DNA from: Elysia marginata
Lineage: Eukaryota > Mollusca > Gastropoda > Plakobranchidae
DNA length: 64,000 nucleotides
Assembly (NCBI GenBank): GCA_019649035.1
Contig: BMAT01011802.1
Span: forward strand, 328,815 to 392,814
Reading direction: 5' to 3'
Shown: positions 23,860-34,875 of the stretch, in pieces
Layout: each line of letters begins with the position of its first letter
How positions within the stretch are numbered: position 1 is the stretch's first letter
The notes under the pieces: generated by a model
The model's input: the letters and a program-made list of their open reading frames with translations, nothing else
The model's database searches: none
What the model was told of the DNA's origin: nothing
Position numbers and translations under genes: made by a program

Positions 23860-24170
23860 CTAAACTGCTATCCTGACCTCCGATCTCTGGACTCGGCGCC
23901 AGCCGGACCCTAGGGTGATGACAGAAAACCCCTGCTACGCCTGGACCCAGGAGTATTAAAACCCGCAGTAAATTCGGGAATCTCCATCTCTCGACCATGG
24001 CACCGCTCGCATTGCTGACCATAGGCAAACATTCCATTGCTGTTGGTGGTGCCGTTGCGGGTATGGCGTCCAGCTCTGGTATGTCGGACCCGAATCCCCT
24101 CCGGGCGCTAGCGAACAAGTTACCTGCTATTGTGAAAGCTGTCATGTTCAGAGCTTGATTAGGCTTGGCT
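23860..24170. repeat. GC-richer unclassified repeat-like segment
   Basis: A sharply bounded segment of higher G+C content in AT-rich surroundings. It has no long conserved coding motif that I recognise, although a 97-codon minus-strand frame is open through it. Abrupt compositional edges are what an inserted repeat or the 5' part of a LINE would give. I cannot assign a family. Confidence 0.25.
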
Positions 24171-24735
24171 TTACAGTATATCAGAGAAAAGGCTGAAACT
24201 GACGAGTGTGTGGGTTTGATGACAAGGAGGTCAGGTGAGTTGGAGGATTATCTTGGAGTTAAAAGATCCTGGAAATGGACGAACAACTTGCGATAGCATC
24301 TATATTTGAAGATCAACAAGAAAAAAGGCCATGATAAAGGCAGTCATATCAAGGACAACATTTTAAAGTGAAATACAGGCTTATTGAGAGAGGTAGGAAT
24401 TTATTCATGAGGGGAGAGAGAGGGTGACAGAGAGATATTCATTGCACATCAAAGAGCTATTTATATGCACAGTGTTTATTAACTCGAACAGCTACTAGCT
24501 ATGACAACATGCGCCGATATTTAGGTTACTGTTTGTTTCGTTAATTGTGTTGCCCTTTTCATTTTTTTCGGTTTTCACATGGTGTTTGCATTTATGGATA
24601 AAAAAGAAATTCAGAACTGATTAATAATTTGATAAATGAGGAAGAAACTACAAATATAATACAAGTGGGCTTTTTTCACATTTATTTGTTTCACCATAAA
24701 GAATAAAAAATGTTGGAATGGGAGAAAGAGTTTGA

Positions 24736-24744
<9 letters not shown>

Positions 24745-24789
<45 letters not shown>

Positions 24790-24797
24790 AGAGAGAT
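24745..24797. repeat. (GA)n microsatellite
   Basis: GA dinucleotide run with one AAAG interruption, preceded by a short GT run at 24735-24745. Confidence 0.93.
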
Positions 24798-26264
24798 AAT
24801 AAACAGACAACCTGACAGGGAAAAGCAATCACCCACACCCACACCCAATACACAGACACACAAAACAAAGAAGAAAAAAATAGCAATTCTCTCCTTCTTA
24901 CACACACGTTGCAAAATGGATCATCTTGGCTAAAATTGTGTCTTCTGTTAAGATCTTTCATTAAGAAAGTGTGTTGGGTTTAAAACTTAACGGTAGAACC
25001 CTATTGAAAGATTGAAGTACAAAGCAAACCAAACACAATGGAGCATTGTTTAAGCAATAGTGAAAGCCGGTTCAGCGGAAGCAATAATCTTCTTTGCTCC
25101 AAATCCGGGAGGCAGTTTCCGGCTGAAATTTGCCTTTTTTACCCTCATTATAATTAAATGTGGTTTTAAAAAATCTCCCACCCCTTGGAAAAATGTTGGG
25201 AAGTGGGGGGGGGGAGATATTGATCTAGATCAAGCTCTCTCTCAAACGAATTTTACTTTTAAGGTTTTTCAGGGGTTTTTTTTTCTTGGTTTTTTTTTTA
25301 ACTGTGACATCTAAACCACTGTATCTCTCCACGGTTGATATCCGTTATGCTTGTTTAAACTGGTATCCATGAGAAGTAACAACTTAAACCTAAAAGATTA
25401 AGGCTTTGATGTTACAAAATCAGAACAAAAGCAAACAAATAAGCCTAAAAAGGCAAAGAGAAAAACTCAAAGACAGAGGCACAACTAGATATAGATATAT
25501 TATTCAGAAATTACTTAAACATTTTAGACTTTTTTAATATTGACACTGTCACCCTGAATGGTCTAACTCTAAGCTGTCTGGTCGAGTCCATTCATTTATG
25601 ATGAAAGTAGGGCATGCCCTGTCATTTCATCATGCCAAAGATATGACCAGATATGACTAGGTATTTAGATTGGTTGGAGGAAATAAAATCAAAATTAAGA
25701 GTTTAGAATTGCATTTAATTAAATGGTGTTTATACTCCCGATATTGGTCTATTATTAAACACCGTATCTTAAATGTCGATATGGTATAATACAAGTAAGC
25801 TTTTTCACATTTTCTTTTGTCACCGCAAAGAATCAAATTTGTCATCCCCCCCCCCCACATTGATATCAGGGGAAACCAGGTTAGCCTACTGTTAGGTAGT
25901 GTCATCTTGGAAAGTTAAGACAATGGATAAAAAGCATGTTAAACAAAACTATTGATTTCCTCTCTTCCTATCAGTTGTGACTTGTTTCTTATGCAGGCGG
26001 CCAGGTGTTCTGACTATCTTCGAATTTGTATGACTTGAGAAAAGGTAGAGAAGGCAAACAAAGAAGTGTATACTATGATATATAGAGAGATGTGTGGGGT
26101 GATAGAGGAAAATATGATATAAAAAGTTGGAGTGAGATATAAAAGAGGGCGGACGAATATGAAGAAATTTTGAAGAAAAATGAGAGGGGGCTATGGGAGA
26201 TTAGGTGGAGAGGAAGAGGAGAATGAAAAGCATGAGAGAGGAGAGGAAAAGGAAAGCAGAAAAC

Positions 26265-26523
26265 GAGGCATGACGGGAGCCGCAGAAACTGTTGAGAAAG
26301 AGAAGGGTGGGCGCGGCAGACAGAGTGCCTGGCGTATCGGAATAATTCCCGGGCTGTCGCGGCGAATCACGGAGCGGCAGACTAGCTGGCGACGCCCGTC
26401 AACACACCGGATAGAGTCTTGTGTCCGCTCCTCTAAGATCAGGCCTAGGTTAGGTCTGAGAGTTTTGCCTGGTGCCGGGCTTGCCGGCTTCCACATCTAC
26501 ATCTTCATCTACATCTACATATT
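26265..26523. repeat. GC-rich segment ending in a CATCTA-type simple repeat
   Basis: About 220 bp of clearly GC-richer sequence (26270-26490) ends in CATCTACATCTTCATCTACA and related hexamers to about 26523. A short unique body followed by a terminal simple repeat resembles a retroposed SINE or LINE tail. No RNA polymerase III boxes or protein motifs are recognisable, so the family is unassigned. Open frames on both strands across it are probably by-products of the G+C content. Confidence 0.3.
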
Positions 26524-27464
26524 TTCAAAAAAGAGAAAAAAAAATAAACAAAGTTTCAAACCGGATGTAGATTTACAACTGATTTAAACGGTACACAACT
26601 TTCACTAAATTACAACATACTTAATCTTGCTTTTCATTTAAGTATAAAATTGTTGATGGAATGAACGTTAAGCAACTTCTGAAAACTTGTGTCCGCAAAC
26701 TAGCGCCTTACTTCATACGGATCAATAATACAATGCATTCACTATGCGGTACTTTTCTGATTCAATCTTTTATCTGTATATATAGACCTAACACAATGGT
26801 CATGATTGTTGCATAGTAGTTTTTTTATCTATCTTTTTGTTAATCCTCTGAATCTGTTGTTTTCGGTGTGTATGTGTGTCGAAAAGGCGGAAAAGATAAG
26901 CGAGAAAAAGGGGGAGGCAGGGACATAATTGTGGTGATTTGGGTTTAAAATTACATTGCAGTATGTATAAGTCACCTGTGTCGTAAAGCTGATTGTCTTT
27001 CTTTAATTGGAACGGATAATTGCTATAACACGAGGCTAAATTTGTAGGTAATGGCCGACAAGATAAAAAATTATTCCAGTAACGGTAGTTTGCGAGCCTG
27101 AATTGCTATTTCGCTGATATTTAGCTGAAGATGTAGGTGAATATTTAAGGGTGGGAGTAAGACTAACAGCAAAAGATAAAATGCAAATTATCAAAGTGTA
27201 CTTTTTTAAAATGCAAATTTAGCATAATTATGCAGGTTTATAGTATTTATTTTTATATCTCAGCGCTTTGTTGTTCTAACCAATATCCTTCCCTCCTCCC
27301 ACCTCCACCCGACTCAATTTTTTAAGTTAATTAATGTTATAGATAAGAATTCCTGAACGCTCAGAAAAAAAGCAAAGGAACCGAGTAAGCAGCCAGATAG
27401 AAGTATGCTCGGGAATTCTGAGACCTGGTTCACCATGAGAAATGTAAGGGCTCAAAGACTATGT

Positions 27465-27944
27465 CTATCTACCAGGATATAGCCAGTAATCGGCGGTCGG
27501 CTCAAGGCCGAAGAGTGTGGGTATAGATTGGGCTGATGATAAACGACAGTAATCCCCCTTGCTCGACGTTAATGGAGGACGTTGACCAAAACAAAATGAG
27601 CGCTTGGCGAGTTGATAAGAACATAGATTATTTTGGGGTGGATGGTCTTTGATGAAAAGGACGAAACATTTTCGAACTATAAAGAAAAGAAAAAGGGAAT
27701 CGACACTGGAAGTAGAGATGGGATTTTCTGCGAGATCTCCAGACAGATGGCGCGGAAGACAGACTTGGAGCTTTGCGTTTAGGCAGACTTCATAGTAATA
27801 CAGAGAAGCAGGCACGAAAAGGAATGAGCATGGTAAATACAAGAGGCGATGTCTATAGATTGGCAGAGGAGAAAAATTAAGCTTGCTTTGCAACGTAGGT
27901 GGGTATGCAGTTAAAATTGTTTTCCTGACAGTTTCTACAATCAA
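27465..27944 (-). other. 159-codon open frame of unknown nature
   Basis: The longest minus-strand open frame in its neighbourhood. The predicted peptide has a hydrophobic middle, scattered cysteines and a C-terminal SIPTLFGLEPTADYWLYPGR. The last 25 codons lie in a GC-richer patch that contains the self-complementary GGTCGGCTCAAGGCCG. I recognise no domain and no clear splice sites or start context. It could be a chance frame through a repeat. Confidence 0.15.
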
Positions 27945-29299
27945 ACTTAATGTTTTTTTAAATCAAATATTTAGACTAAATTTTATCACCTCCTTTACGT
28001 GCTTTATACAAATAATACTCACAGTGAAAGACTATATGTGCGAAATGAATGTCTTTGTCACATTAGCCAGAAATCTTTTACTCCCAGCGGATAATTTCGT
28101 GGAAAATAAAAGATTGTTGTGTAAAACATTGAAAAATGAACAAATAACCTACTATCCTTTCCTTCTCATTCGCGAAGTAACTTTTTAAGTAACAGTATTT
28201 TGACTCCTCATAGTCAAAGTGATTAATGTAAGAACATTCATTTCGCCATTTTCCTAATCCACCCGACATTGTTTTAAATGATTCCTATAAACATGAATCT
28301 TCATAGTTTTGAAAAGAGCCCAGTAAAATTTCATCAAACAACACAATGGTAGAAGCAGACAAAGGAAATGATATTTTGGGTCTCCCAGGGTGCAATGACA
28401 CACTATAAGCCAACTTATTCAGAACCCTCTGAGTCTAGCTGGAGTAAATAGCGATACCATATGGCCAGCGAAACAATAACTGTTTATAGAACCAAGGGAA
28501 AACTTGACATTAATGTTTTTGTTATTCTATGTAAACCCAGCTCTTACAACAGCACGGGCAGTGGCTTTTTGTTTAATCTATACGTGGATGAATAAGTATG
28601 ATTGTTATCAGGATTATTATACCAGGAGTGTATGTTACTTGCTTTACTCCTATGAGGACTTGAAAGGTAACAAGAATCGTTTGACAAACGCTATATCTCC
28701 GTTGGAATCATAGACAAAAAATGTTTGTATAACTCAAAAATAATCGATTAAAGAGATAACTCATAGAAGATTTGGAAATCTGACTTCTCCTTTGTCGGCA
28801 CGTCCGATCTCTGTTGTAAGATTTCACGAGCGGTTAAGAAGACCGTCACTGCCAGGCCTAGTTTGCAATTCCACTTCCTCTCTTTACCCTGGATTCTCTA
28901 CAATCAGCTAAACAAAATTTTTTGCGTATGTCGTTTTCATCTATTCAGCTTTCAATTAATTTGAAAACACTTTCAAAGGGACTATCCACACGCAATCAGA
29001 AACTTGTTCAGCAAATATACCTCTATAGCCAAAAAAAAAAAAGAAATTTTGTTTTATAGAGTTTATAGTGTACTTTTGAACAAGGCAAAACGGACATCTT
29101 CGTTAAAAAAAATATTCCCATCCCATTCAGGAAAGGGGTAGTTTCACTTAAATACGCGAATGCTTATTTGTTTGGTCTACTATGTGTATGTACATGTAGT
29201 TACTTGTTTAGCTCTTCATTGCCTCAACCGGGTTTACAACTTTTCATTCTCAACGCACAACAATAAGACGCCGTCGTATGTCATCGTAATATCTAATGT

Positions 29300-29440
29300 C
29301 ACAGAAACAACTGCCATCTCGGACTCTAAGCAAACCAAGGATCAGGCTGGCAAGATTATGATGCAACTCACAGCTCTAGTAATCAAACGATAAACCACTG
29401 TGCTGCCAATCGTGCACTTTACTGAAAGGGCCAGCTGGGG
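29300..29440 (-). mobile_element. Possible decayed tRNA-SINE head
   Basis: On the minus strand GCAGCACAGTGGTTTATCG resembles an A box region and GAGTTGCATCATAATC sits where a B box would be expected, but both deviate from consensus. This is only a weak indication of an old SINE. Confidence 0.22.
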
Positions 29441-30151
29441 CGCCCATTAATTTGTTTACCTGAAGGGTTTTTTCTGCTCAGTTGTGTCTTAAAAGTAAAT
29501 GCCTAAACACCATCATGTGTTTCATTAAACGCTAACATTATTCAACTACAATTTCACTGTGGTTGGTTCCTTTCACAGAGTGGACGTTAAGACATCCACA
29601 ACTTTTGACAGTTGAAAAGTCTTTAATTAATCTTCTGTTGGTCTTATGAGATGGAGTGTTACGTATTAAAAACTGGTCTTTTGTTTTACAGTTGTTGCCG
29701 AAATTACATAAAAAGAGGATAACCCGTGAACACCTGGCTCGAAGGAGAGATTGTTAAATATGACCTCATTTATTATTTATTTCATTTACATGGAGCAAAA
29801 ACTTGTTTTGTGGCTTCTGTCTTACTTTATTTCCAGATCTCAAGATCAAAATTAGAACTAGTGCATTAAAATTTCTGTCTTATAATAAATGAAGCAGGTT
29901 ATGATTTTGGCAGGGTCCAGTCCTTATACATGATACAGATATTAATACGAGTTCATTTCTTTATTGTTGTCTAACATGCCCACACCACTGCTGCTGCTTT
30001 GTTGGGTCAGAAAGAGGTTTATTGTTGTTATTATCTTCAAAGGCATATTGGCTGTATTCACCACATCATCATCCTTATTTCTTTAAATGTCAGAATCTTC
30101 TTAGCCCTTGTAATACCGCTATGTAATTATTGACAGCTTTAGTACACCTCC

Positions 30152-30177
30152 TCCTGCTGCTGCTGCTGCTACTACTT

Positions 30178-30237
<60 letters not shown>

Positions 30238-30292
30238 TTAATACTACTTCTACTACTACTACTACTATTACTACTACAACTACCACTACTAA
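30152..30292. repeat. (CTA)n / (CTG)n trinucleotide microsatellite
   Basis: A few CTG units are followed by a long run of CTA units with ATT and TTC interruptions. It generates poly-Leu and poly-Val open frames on the two strands, which are artefacts. Confidence 0.95.
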
Positions 30293-30579
30293 AGAACGCT
30301 GCCGAGGTCTGAAGTCTGTCACTTTTTTTAAAGGGACAAGAAATTGTATAAAAATTATGTGTGTGTATCTTGATAATTTAGAAACAGTAAGGATGGGAAA
30401 AGCTGTAGTTTTCTATGGTGGGGGGCTATAATCTATCAGCTCATTCCCCCGAAGAACTCCCCGGGCAACTCTCTATGCTGCCTGAGTATCCTAAAGAGGT
30501 ACAGTTACATAAGAAAAACGTTTTCACAACTCATCGTCGCCACATTTTTTTTGCCATACATTAAGTGTTCTTTTTTAAG

Positions 30580-32285
30580 ACTAAGAATAAGAATAAGAAT
30601 AGTTTATTGTCCAAAAATATAGAAATACATTGGAAACTTATCTCTTCAGCATGTTAAAAAAGCAGTAAAGTATATAATTAACATAGAAAAATACAAATTA
30701 AACCAATCAGGTAAAAATGTACATACCACACATAAGTAAAAACATACACATCATGTCTCTTAGTAGATATATGTAGTAAACATAATATATTACAAAAATA
30801 TTGCACTCTGGTGATAAAATTTATTAAACTTGGATAAACTAGGGGGTAAATAGATCTTAAAAGATTGATGCTGACATCAAAATGAATTAATTTTGTAGAA
30901 ATCGGTTGAAAACTATGATTAAGTAGTTAATAGATCACAGGGATTGGTGACATCATAAAAGTTTTTGTGAGTTTAAAAATCTAACTGCGGCCGGTATAAA
31001 CGATTTGTTGTATAGCTGGCGTTTGAAGACTGGTGTTCTGTATCTCTTGCCAGAAAGCATTATCTCAAAACATGAGTGTAAAGGGTGGGTAGGGTCATTT
31101 ATAATTCTTCTGCTTTTTTTACCTACAGTTTGCTGGTAAAGACCATTAAGACTCTTCTGTTTTAAATTTATCACTTTGGTGGCAATGTTTACAATTTTAT
31201 TCAACCTGTTCTTTTGTTTATCTGTGAGGTGGCCATAATATGTGACAATATTGAAGGTAAGAATACTCTCAACAAGTGACCTGTAGATCATTTCTAGTAT
31301 CTTTTTGTCAACATCAAACTTCTTCAACTTTCGAATTAGATACATGCGTTGGTTTACTTTTTTACATACAGTATCAACATGTGTGGTAAAACTAAGGTTA
31401 TAATCTAAAACAGTTCCAAGGTATTTAAAGGTCTCCACAATTTCAACATCTTCAGATTTTATCCGTACCGGTTGTAATAGTGATGTATCCCTGGCCCTAT
31501 GTTTTTCAATAAAAAGTTCTTTTGTTTTTTTAACATTTAACCTTAGATAGCTTTTATCAAACCATGAGATGAGATGTCCAATGAAGTTAAAGTAGATAGA
31601 CAACGACTGTTCATCTTTTAAACGGGCTACAAGGGCCATGTCATCTGCAAATTTTATCAAAGTCAGAGTGGTTGTGTTTGACATAATTTCATTGGTGTAG
31701 ATTGAAAAGAGTATGGGCGACAAGACACATCCCTGGGGCGCTCCGGTATTCAAAATTAATTCGTTTGATTTAACCCCTTTCATGCAAACTGTCTGTGGCC
31801 GGTCGCGTAAGAATGCCCTGACCAAGAGAACTATGCCTGGACTTACGTCAAGATCTAAAAGACGCGAAAGAAGTAAATGCGTTTGCAGGGTGTTGAAAGC
31901 TGAACTAAAATCCATCATTAAAATTCTTATAAAAGAACCAGTTTGGTCGAGATGGTGAGTGACCAGTTCCATAAGAGTGAGGGTTGCATCTTCTACACCT
32001 CTTTTAGCTTTATAAGCGAATTGCAGGGGATCCATGCGATTGGCCACAGATGTTGTAAGGTAATTACATACAATTTTCTCTAAGCTCTTACAAATTACAG
32101 ATGTTAAGGCTATTGGTCTAAAATCATTCAAGTCTTTTGCGTGAGAACTTTTAGGAACTGGAATAATGGAGCTTGTTCGCCAAACACGTGGTACATAGTG
32201 GAAATTAAGTAAGATCTGAAATAAATTACAAAATACAGATGAGAGTGAACTAGAACATTCCCGCAATATGCAATAATAGCTCTAA
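30580..32285 (-). mobile_element. 5'-truncated LINE (jockey/CR1 superfamily, Rex1-like)
   Basis: Minus-strand element with an open reverse transcriptase frame at 30953-32266 and a 3' untranslated part that ends in GGACAATAAACTATTCTTAT followed by further TTATTC units (plus-strand AGAATAAGAATAAGAATAG near 30582-30601). A short tandem 3' end of this kind is typical of CR1-like LINEs. The endonuclease and the 5' part of the polymerase are missing, and the frame is closed upstream by a stop near 32281, so the insert is 5' truncated. Family placement is by RT motif style only. Confidence 0.82.
30953..32281 (-). CDS. LINE reverse transcriptase, C-terminal 437 residues, open
   Basis: A continuous frame encodes the RT domain and the C-terminal region of a non-LTR retrotransposon. 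Motifs in order: FRPIALTS (residues 49-56), AYKAKRGVED (84-93), catalytic MMDFSSAFNTL (aspartate about 119), TGAPQGCVLSPILFSIYTNE (174-193), the catalytic FADD box (206-209), LRLNVKKTKELF, then FKYLGTVLD and a C-terminal VVNYYG/NRLNKIVNIATK-type region ending in FIPAAVRFLNSQ. The usual start is missing; counting begins at a TTG codon at 32266 with the frame open to about 32281. The absence of stops over more than 430 codons suggests a fairly recent copy. The native protein would also have an N-terminal endonuclease, which is absent here. Confidence 0.88.
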   Translation of the reverse strand, partial: SYYCILRECSSSLSSVFCNLFQILLNFHYVPRVWRTSSIIPVPKSSHAKDLNDFRPIALTSVICKSLEKIVCNYLTTSVANRMDPLQFAYKAKRGVEDATLTLMELVTHHLDQTGSFIRILMMDFSSAFNTLQTHLLLSRLLDLDVSPGIVLLVRAFLRDRPQTVCMKGVKSNELILNTGAPQGCVLSPILFSIYTNEIMSNTTTLTLIKFADDMALVARLKDEQSLSIYFNFIGHLISWFDKSYLRLNVKKTKELFIEKHRARDTSLLQPVRIKSEDVEIVETFKYLGTVLDYNLSFTTHVDTVCKKVNQRMYLIRKLKKFDVDKKILEMIYRSLVESILTFNIVTYYGHLTDKQKNRLNKIVNIATKVINLKQKSLNGLYQQTVGKKSRRIINDPTHPLHSCFEIMLSGKRYRTPVFKRQLYNKSFIPAAVRFLNSQKLL

Positions 32286-32807
32286 CTTAAGTCTGTAAAC
32301 ACATAATACATACAAAGATGGAATGAAAGAGGAAATAGCAACGACAGTCTCTTTCTTGTCTGTTGCTTAGACAAGTCGGTAAGCCCAGACTGAGCTGCTG
32401 AGAGACCATGGGCCAGCCTTGGTCATCACAGATTTTAAGACGTGATTCGCACACAAGAGGCTCGGGTCGACTTTTCTTCAAAAGTCTTGTCTGTTCTTGG
32501 TCTTCAAAATGTATTCATAATTCTGAGCGAGCAAAATGTAACCCTTTACTGTAGACTAAGTACAAAGAAAGTGAACAGAAAGCTAAGTTTTTCATAGGAT
32601 TTGTTTTTGGTTTTTATAACCTGTTTACAAAGTGACATCGGCTAAATGCCAAAGAATAGAAAATCATAAGATATCTTTAAAAAAAGCTCTCCTTTTCGTG
32701 CAATTAGATTCTTAAGTCTATCAACTGGGCTCTGAAAGGTTTTGAGCGCATTTTTTTTCGCACTGCCACAGGCTTACCTCATAACGGGATATTTTTGTTG
32801 TTTTTAC

Positions 32808-33037
32808 CTGAATTCATTACACTGAGATAACGGCATATTTCTACGTCGGCCACCTCCATGCTCAGTAGTTGGTTCTAAAGAAAACCCTGACTTTTTTAAG
32901 ATATAGGCTGTCTTACTGCAAAGTGGGGGTTTACGATTTTGAGAAATTGATGGAAGCGGAATTGCTGTAACGTTTCTTTTTAAGTAGTCTATATGTACGA
33001 CATGATCTATCTGCTGTTGTTGGAAGCCAGAGGTCAT
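32808..33037 (-). CDS. Isolated first-exon candidate, unknown protein
   Basis: On the minus strand an ATG at 33037, preceded directly by an in-frame stop, opens 76 codons plus two bases to a good donor (GAATTCAG followed by GTAAAA). The peptide begins MTSGFQQQQIDHVVHIDYLK, contains a glutamine run and an HGGGRRRN stretch, and has no transmembrane segment. Codon use is not strongly repetitive, which is why I list it. No downstream exon with a matching phase was found: a 5'-truncated LINE occupies most of the next 2 kb, and the open segment at 32287-32481 reads into a stop if joined in the required phase. It could be a fragment of a host gene or a chance frame. Confidence 0.22.
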
Positions 33038-33497
33038 TTAAAGTCTGACACCAGTAGCTCCTAATATCGTTATATTGCATCATCGTTTGGGGATGAAGAA
33101 AATTGAATTTAGGGAACTTGCACGGCGCACATCTCTATTCAGAGGCACAATTTCTTTTTACATTTATTCAGTGCCGCCTATAATGTAATTTTTATATGGT
33201 TTTTAAATAAGCATGCAAGAAATTAGGGGAATAGCCGAACAGGACGAACAAGAGACCAATTAAAATACAAGTAGGTTTTACTTTTAAAAGGAATTAAATG
33301 TGTGTGTGTGTTTGAGAAGGAAAAGGACTTTTTCGGGGAGTGGCGCGAGTTTCATGCTCTATAAAATCTCCATCGCACACTCACATTTTTTACAGCGAAT
33401 AACTACAGTCATACACCATTTTTTGTTTCCGAAAAGTGTCAAAACATAATCATGGGGAGAACAGGAGTGGCCTGATCTACGATGTGCTGCTGCCTCT

Positions 33498-33558
33498 GTA
33501 ACAGTTACTGTTTCACTTTTCTGGAACTGACAAGTGAAACAGTACTCTCTACTGTTAC
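33498..33558. other. 61-nt hairpin of unknown function
   Basis: The left arm GTAACAGTTACTGTTTCACT and right arm AAGTGAAACAGTA plus ACTGTTAC are complementary: 8 bp at the base, a 6-nt bulge on the 3' side, then 13 bp, closing on a loop of about 13 nt. It could be the remains of a tiny inverted-repeat transposon or a transcribed hairpin. The large one-sided bulge is unusual for a microRNA precursor. Confidence 0.35.
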
Positions 33559-34759
33559 AAAAGTCTTATGCGCCTTGCAGCAGTGCGCATACTACAATTC
33601 ACTTGAATTCCTCGACTTTGTGGAGTCGAAGAAACCAAAATCAAAACATAGAGGAAAGGGAGTTAGGGTTCAAAAACAAGGAGTAACTTAAAAAAAATAA
33701 AACGCTGTAGTGAATTTGGCTTTGGGTGGCTTGGAGAGAAAAAACTCACGAAAGTGTACTACTTGTTGAAGTATATGACGATTAATTGCTTTGTGAATTT
33801 CATTTTGATTTTTTTTTTCATTCGCCTGAAAAAATGTGATGACTTCTCTGATCTTTACCATTGATCAATTTTCGATGGGAATAGCAATCTTTTTTTTTGT
33901 TATGCCTACATGAGATGACAGAACTTAGACTTCTTAAGGGGATGAAATGTTGGTCGATTCAAAATTTATGGCAACTTTCACTTAAACTTCCGATTCACTG
34001 GAAGTACTGATTACTAATTATTTCATTCCATAATCTCGTACAATCAGATGAATGGATGATATACCGTTTAGGTGAAAACAAACAAAGAAAAATTTTGGCA
34101 AAAACTTGACCTTTCTATCAGACCAATTAACTAAAACGATGATCTTCCGTTCTAAATTATAACAGTCTTATTATTAGTAAAAACTTTCTTTTAACTAGAA
34201 CCTTACAGTTAATATGGTGTGTTCCAAATGATTGTGTTCTACTATCTGGGATTATCATCTTCTACCGCATATTCCCCAGTTAACTCCCAGCTAACGAGTT
34301 CATATTTGTTTTCTGAACGCTATCTAAACAAGATGATATTTTTTCAGAAAAGCTTGTAAGCGCATCTATATAAAACTTATTTAACGCGAGCATAAATGCA
34401 GCCTCACCTCAACTCTTTCACAATATTTACCGTTACCGGCCAGACCCATTTTGAAAATATTGGTGAAAGGTAGTGTGTATTGTGTTTACAAGTCTAACAA
34501 CCACATTGGCGCGCCCAGGAATAGGAAAAGATGATTGGACTTCAGTGTGCGGATTTAAAATCTTACGTACCTTTTCATAAATCGAATAAACCGCCTTTCC
34601 TGTCATCGAAGGATGGCAGTGAAATGCGGAAGATGTCTGTAGACCTAGACCTACAACGGTACAAAGAGTTTCATAATAGTTTTAATCCATCTTGAAATTT
34701 AGAATGCTGGTGTTGCTGAAAAATTCTCATGTCAAAAAGAAATTTGATATCTCCATCCC

Positions 34760-34875
34760 AGTCCCCAGGTGTAGACAAGTTTTGTGGATATAATAATACC
34801 TTGCCATTCGGTGTGGGATTCAAACCCTTGTGCACCCATGGGTGTCGGCGACTGTCACAGGCATGTTACTTTAAC
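34760..34875 (-). mobile_element. Possible tRNA-SINE head
   Basis: On the minus strand GGTTTGAATCCCACACCG is a near-perfect B box with flank. A matching A box upstream is not convincing. It is probably an old SINE fragment. Confidence 0.28.

Larger units (their letters stand above)
23216..30151. other. Intergenic stretch with microsatellites and unclassified GC-rich patches
   Basis: No supported host gene. It contains a (GA)n tract, two GC-richer patches listed separately, a 159-codon open frame without recognised domain (27465-27944 minus) and an 80-codon minus-strand frame at 23485-23727 with no known motif. The remainder is AT-rich with no visible structure. Confidence 0.4.

Noticed and set aside
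24611-24961. 116- and 88-codon Ser/Leu-rich minus-strand frames
   Set aside because: They arise from the (GA)n tract and its flanks.
30119-30322. Poly-Val and poly-Leu frames
   Set aside because: Both are translations of the (CTA)n microsatellite.
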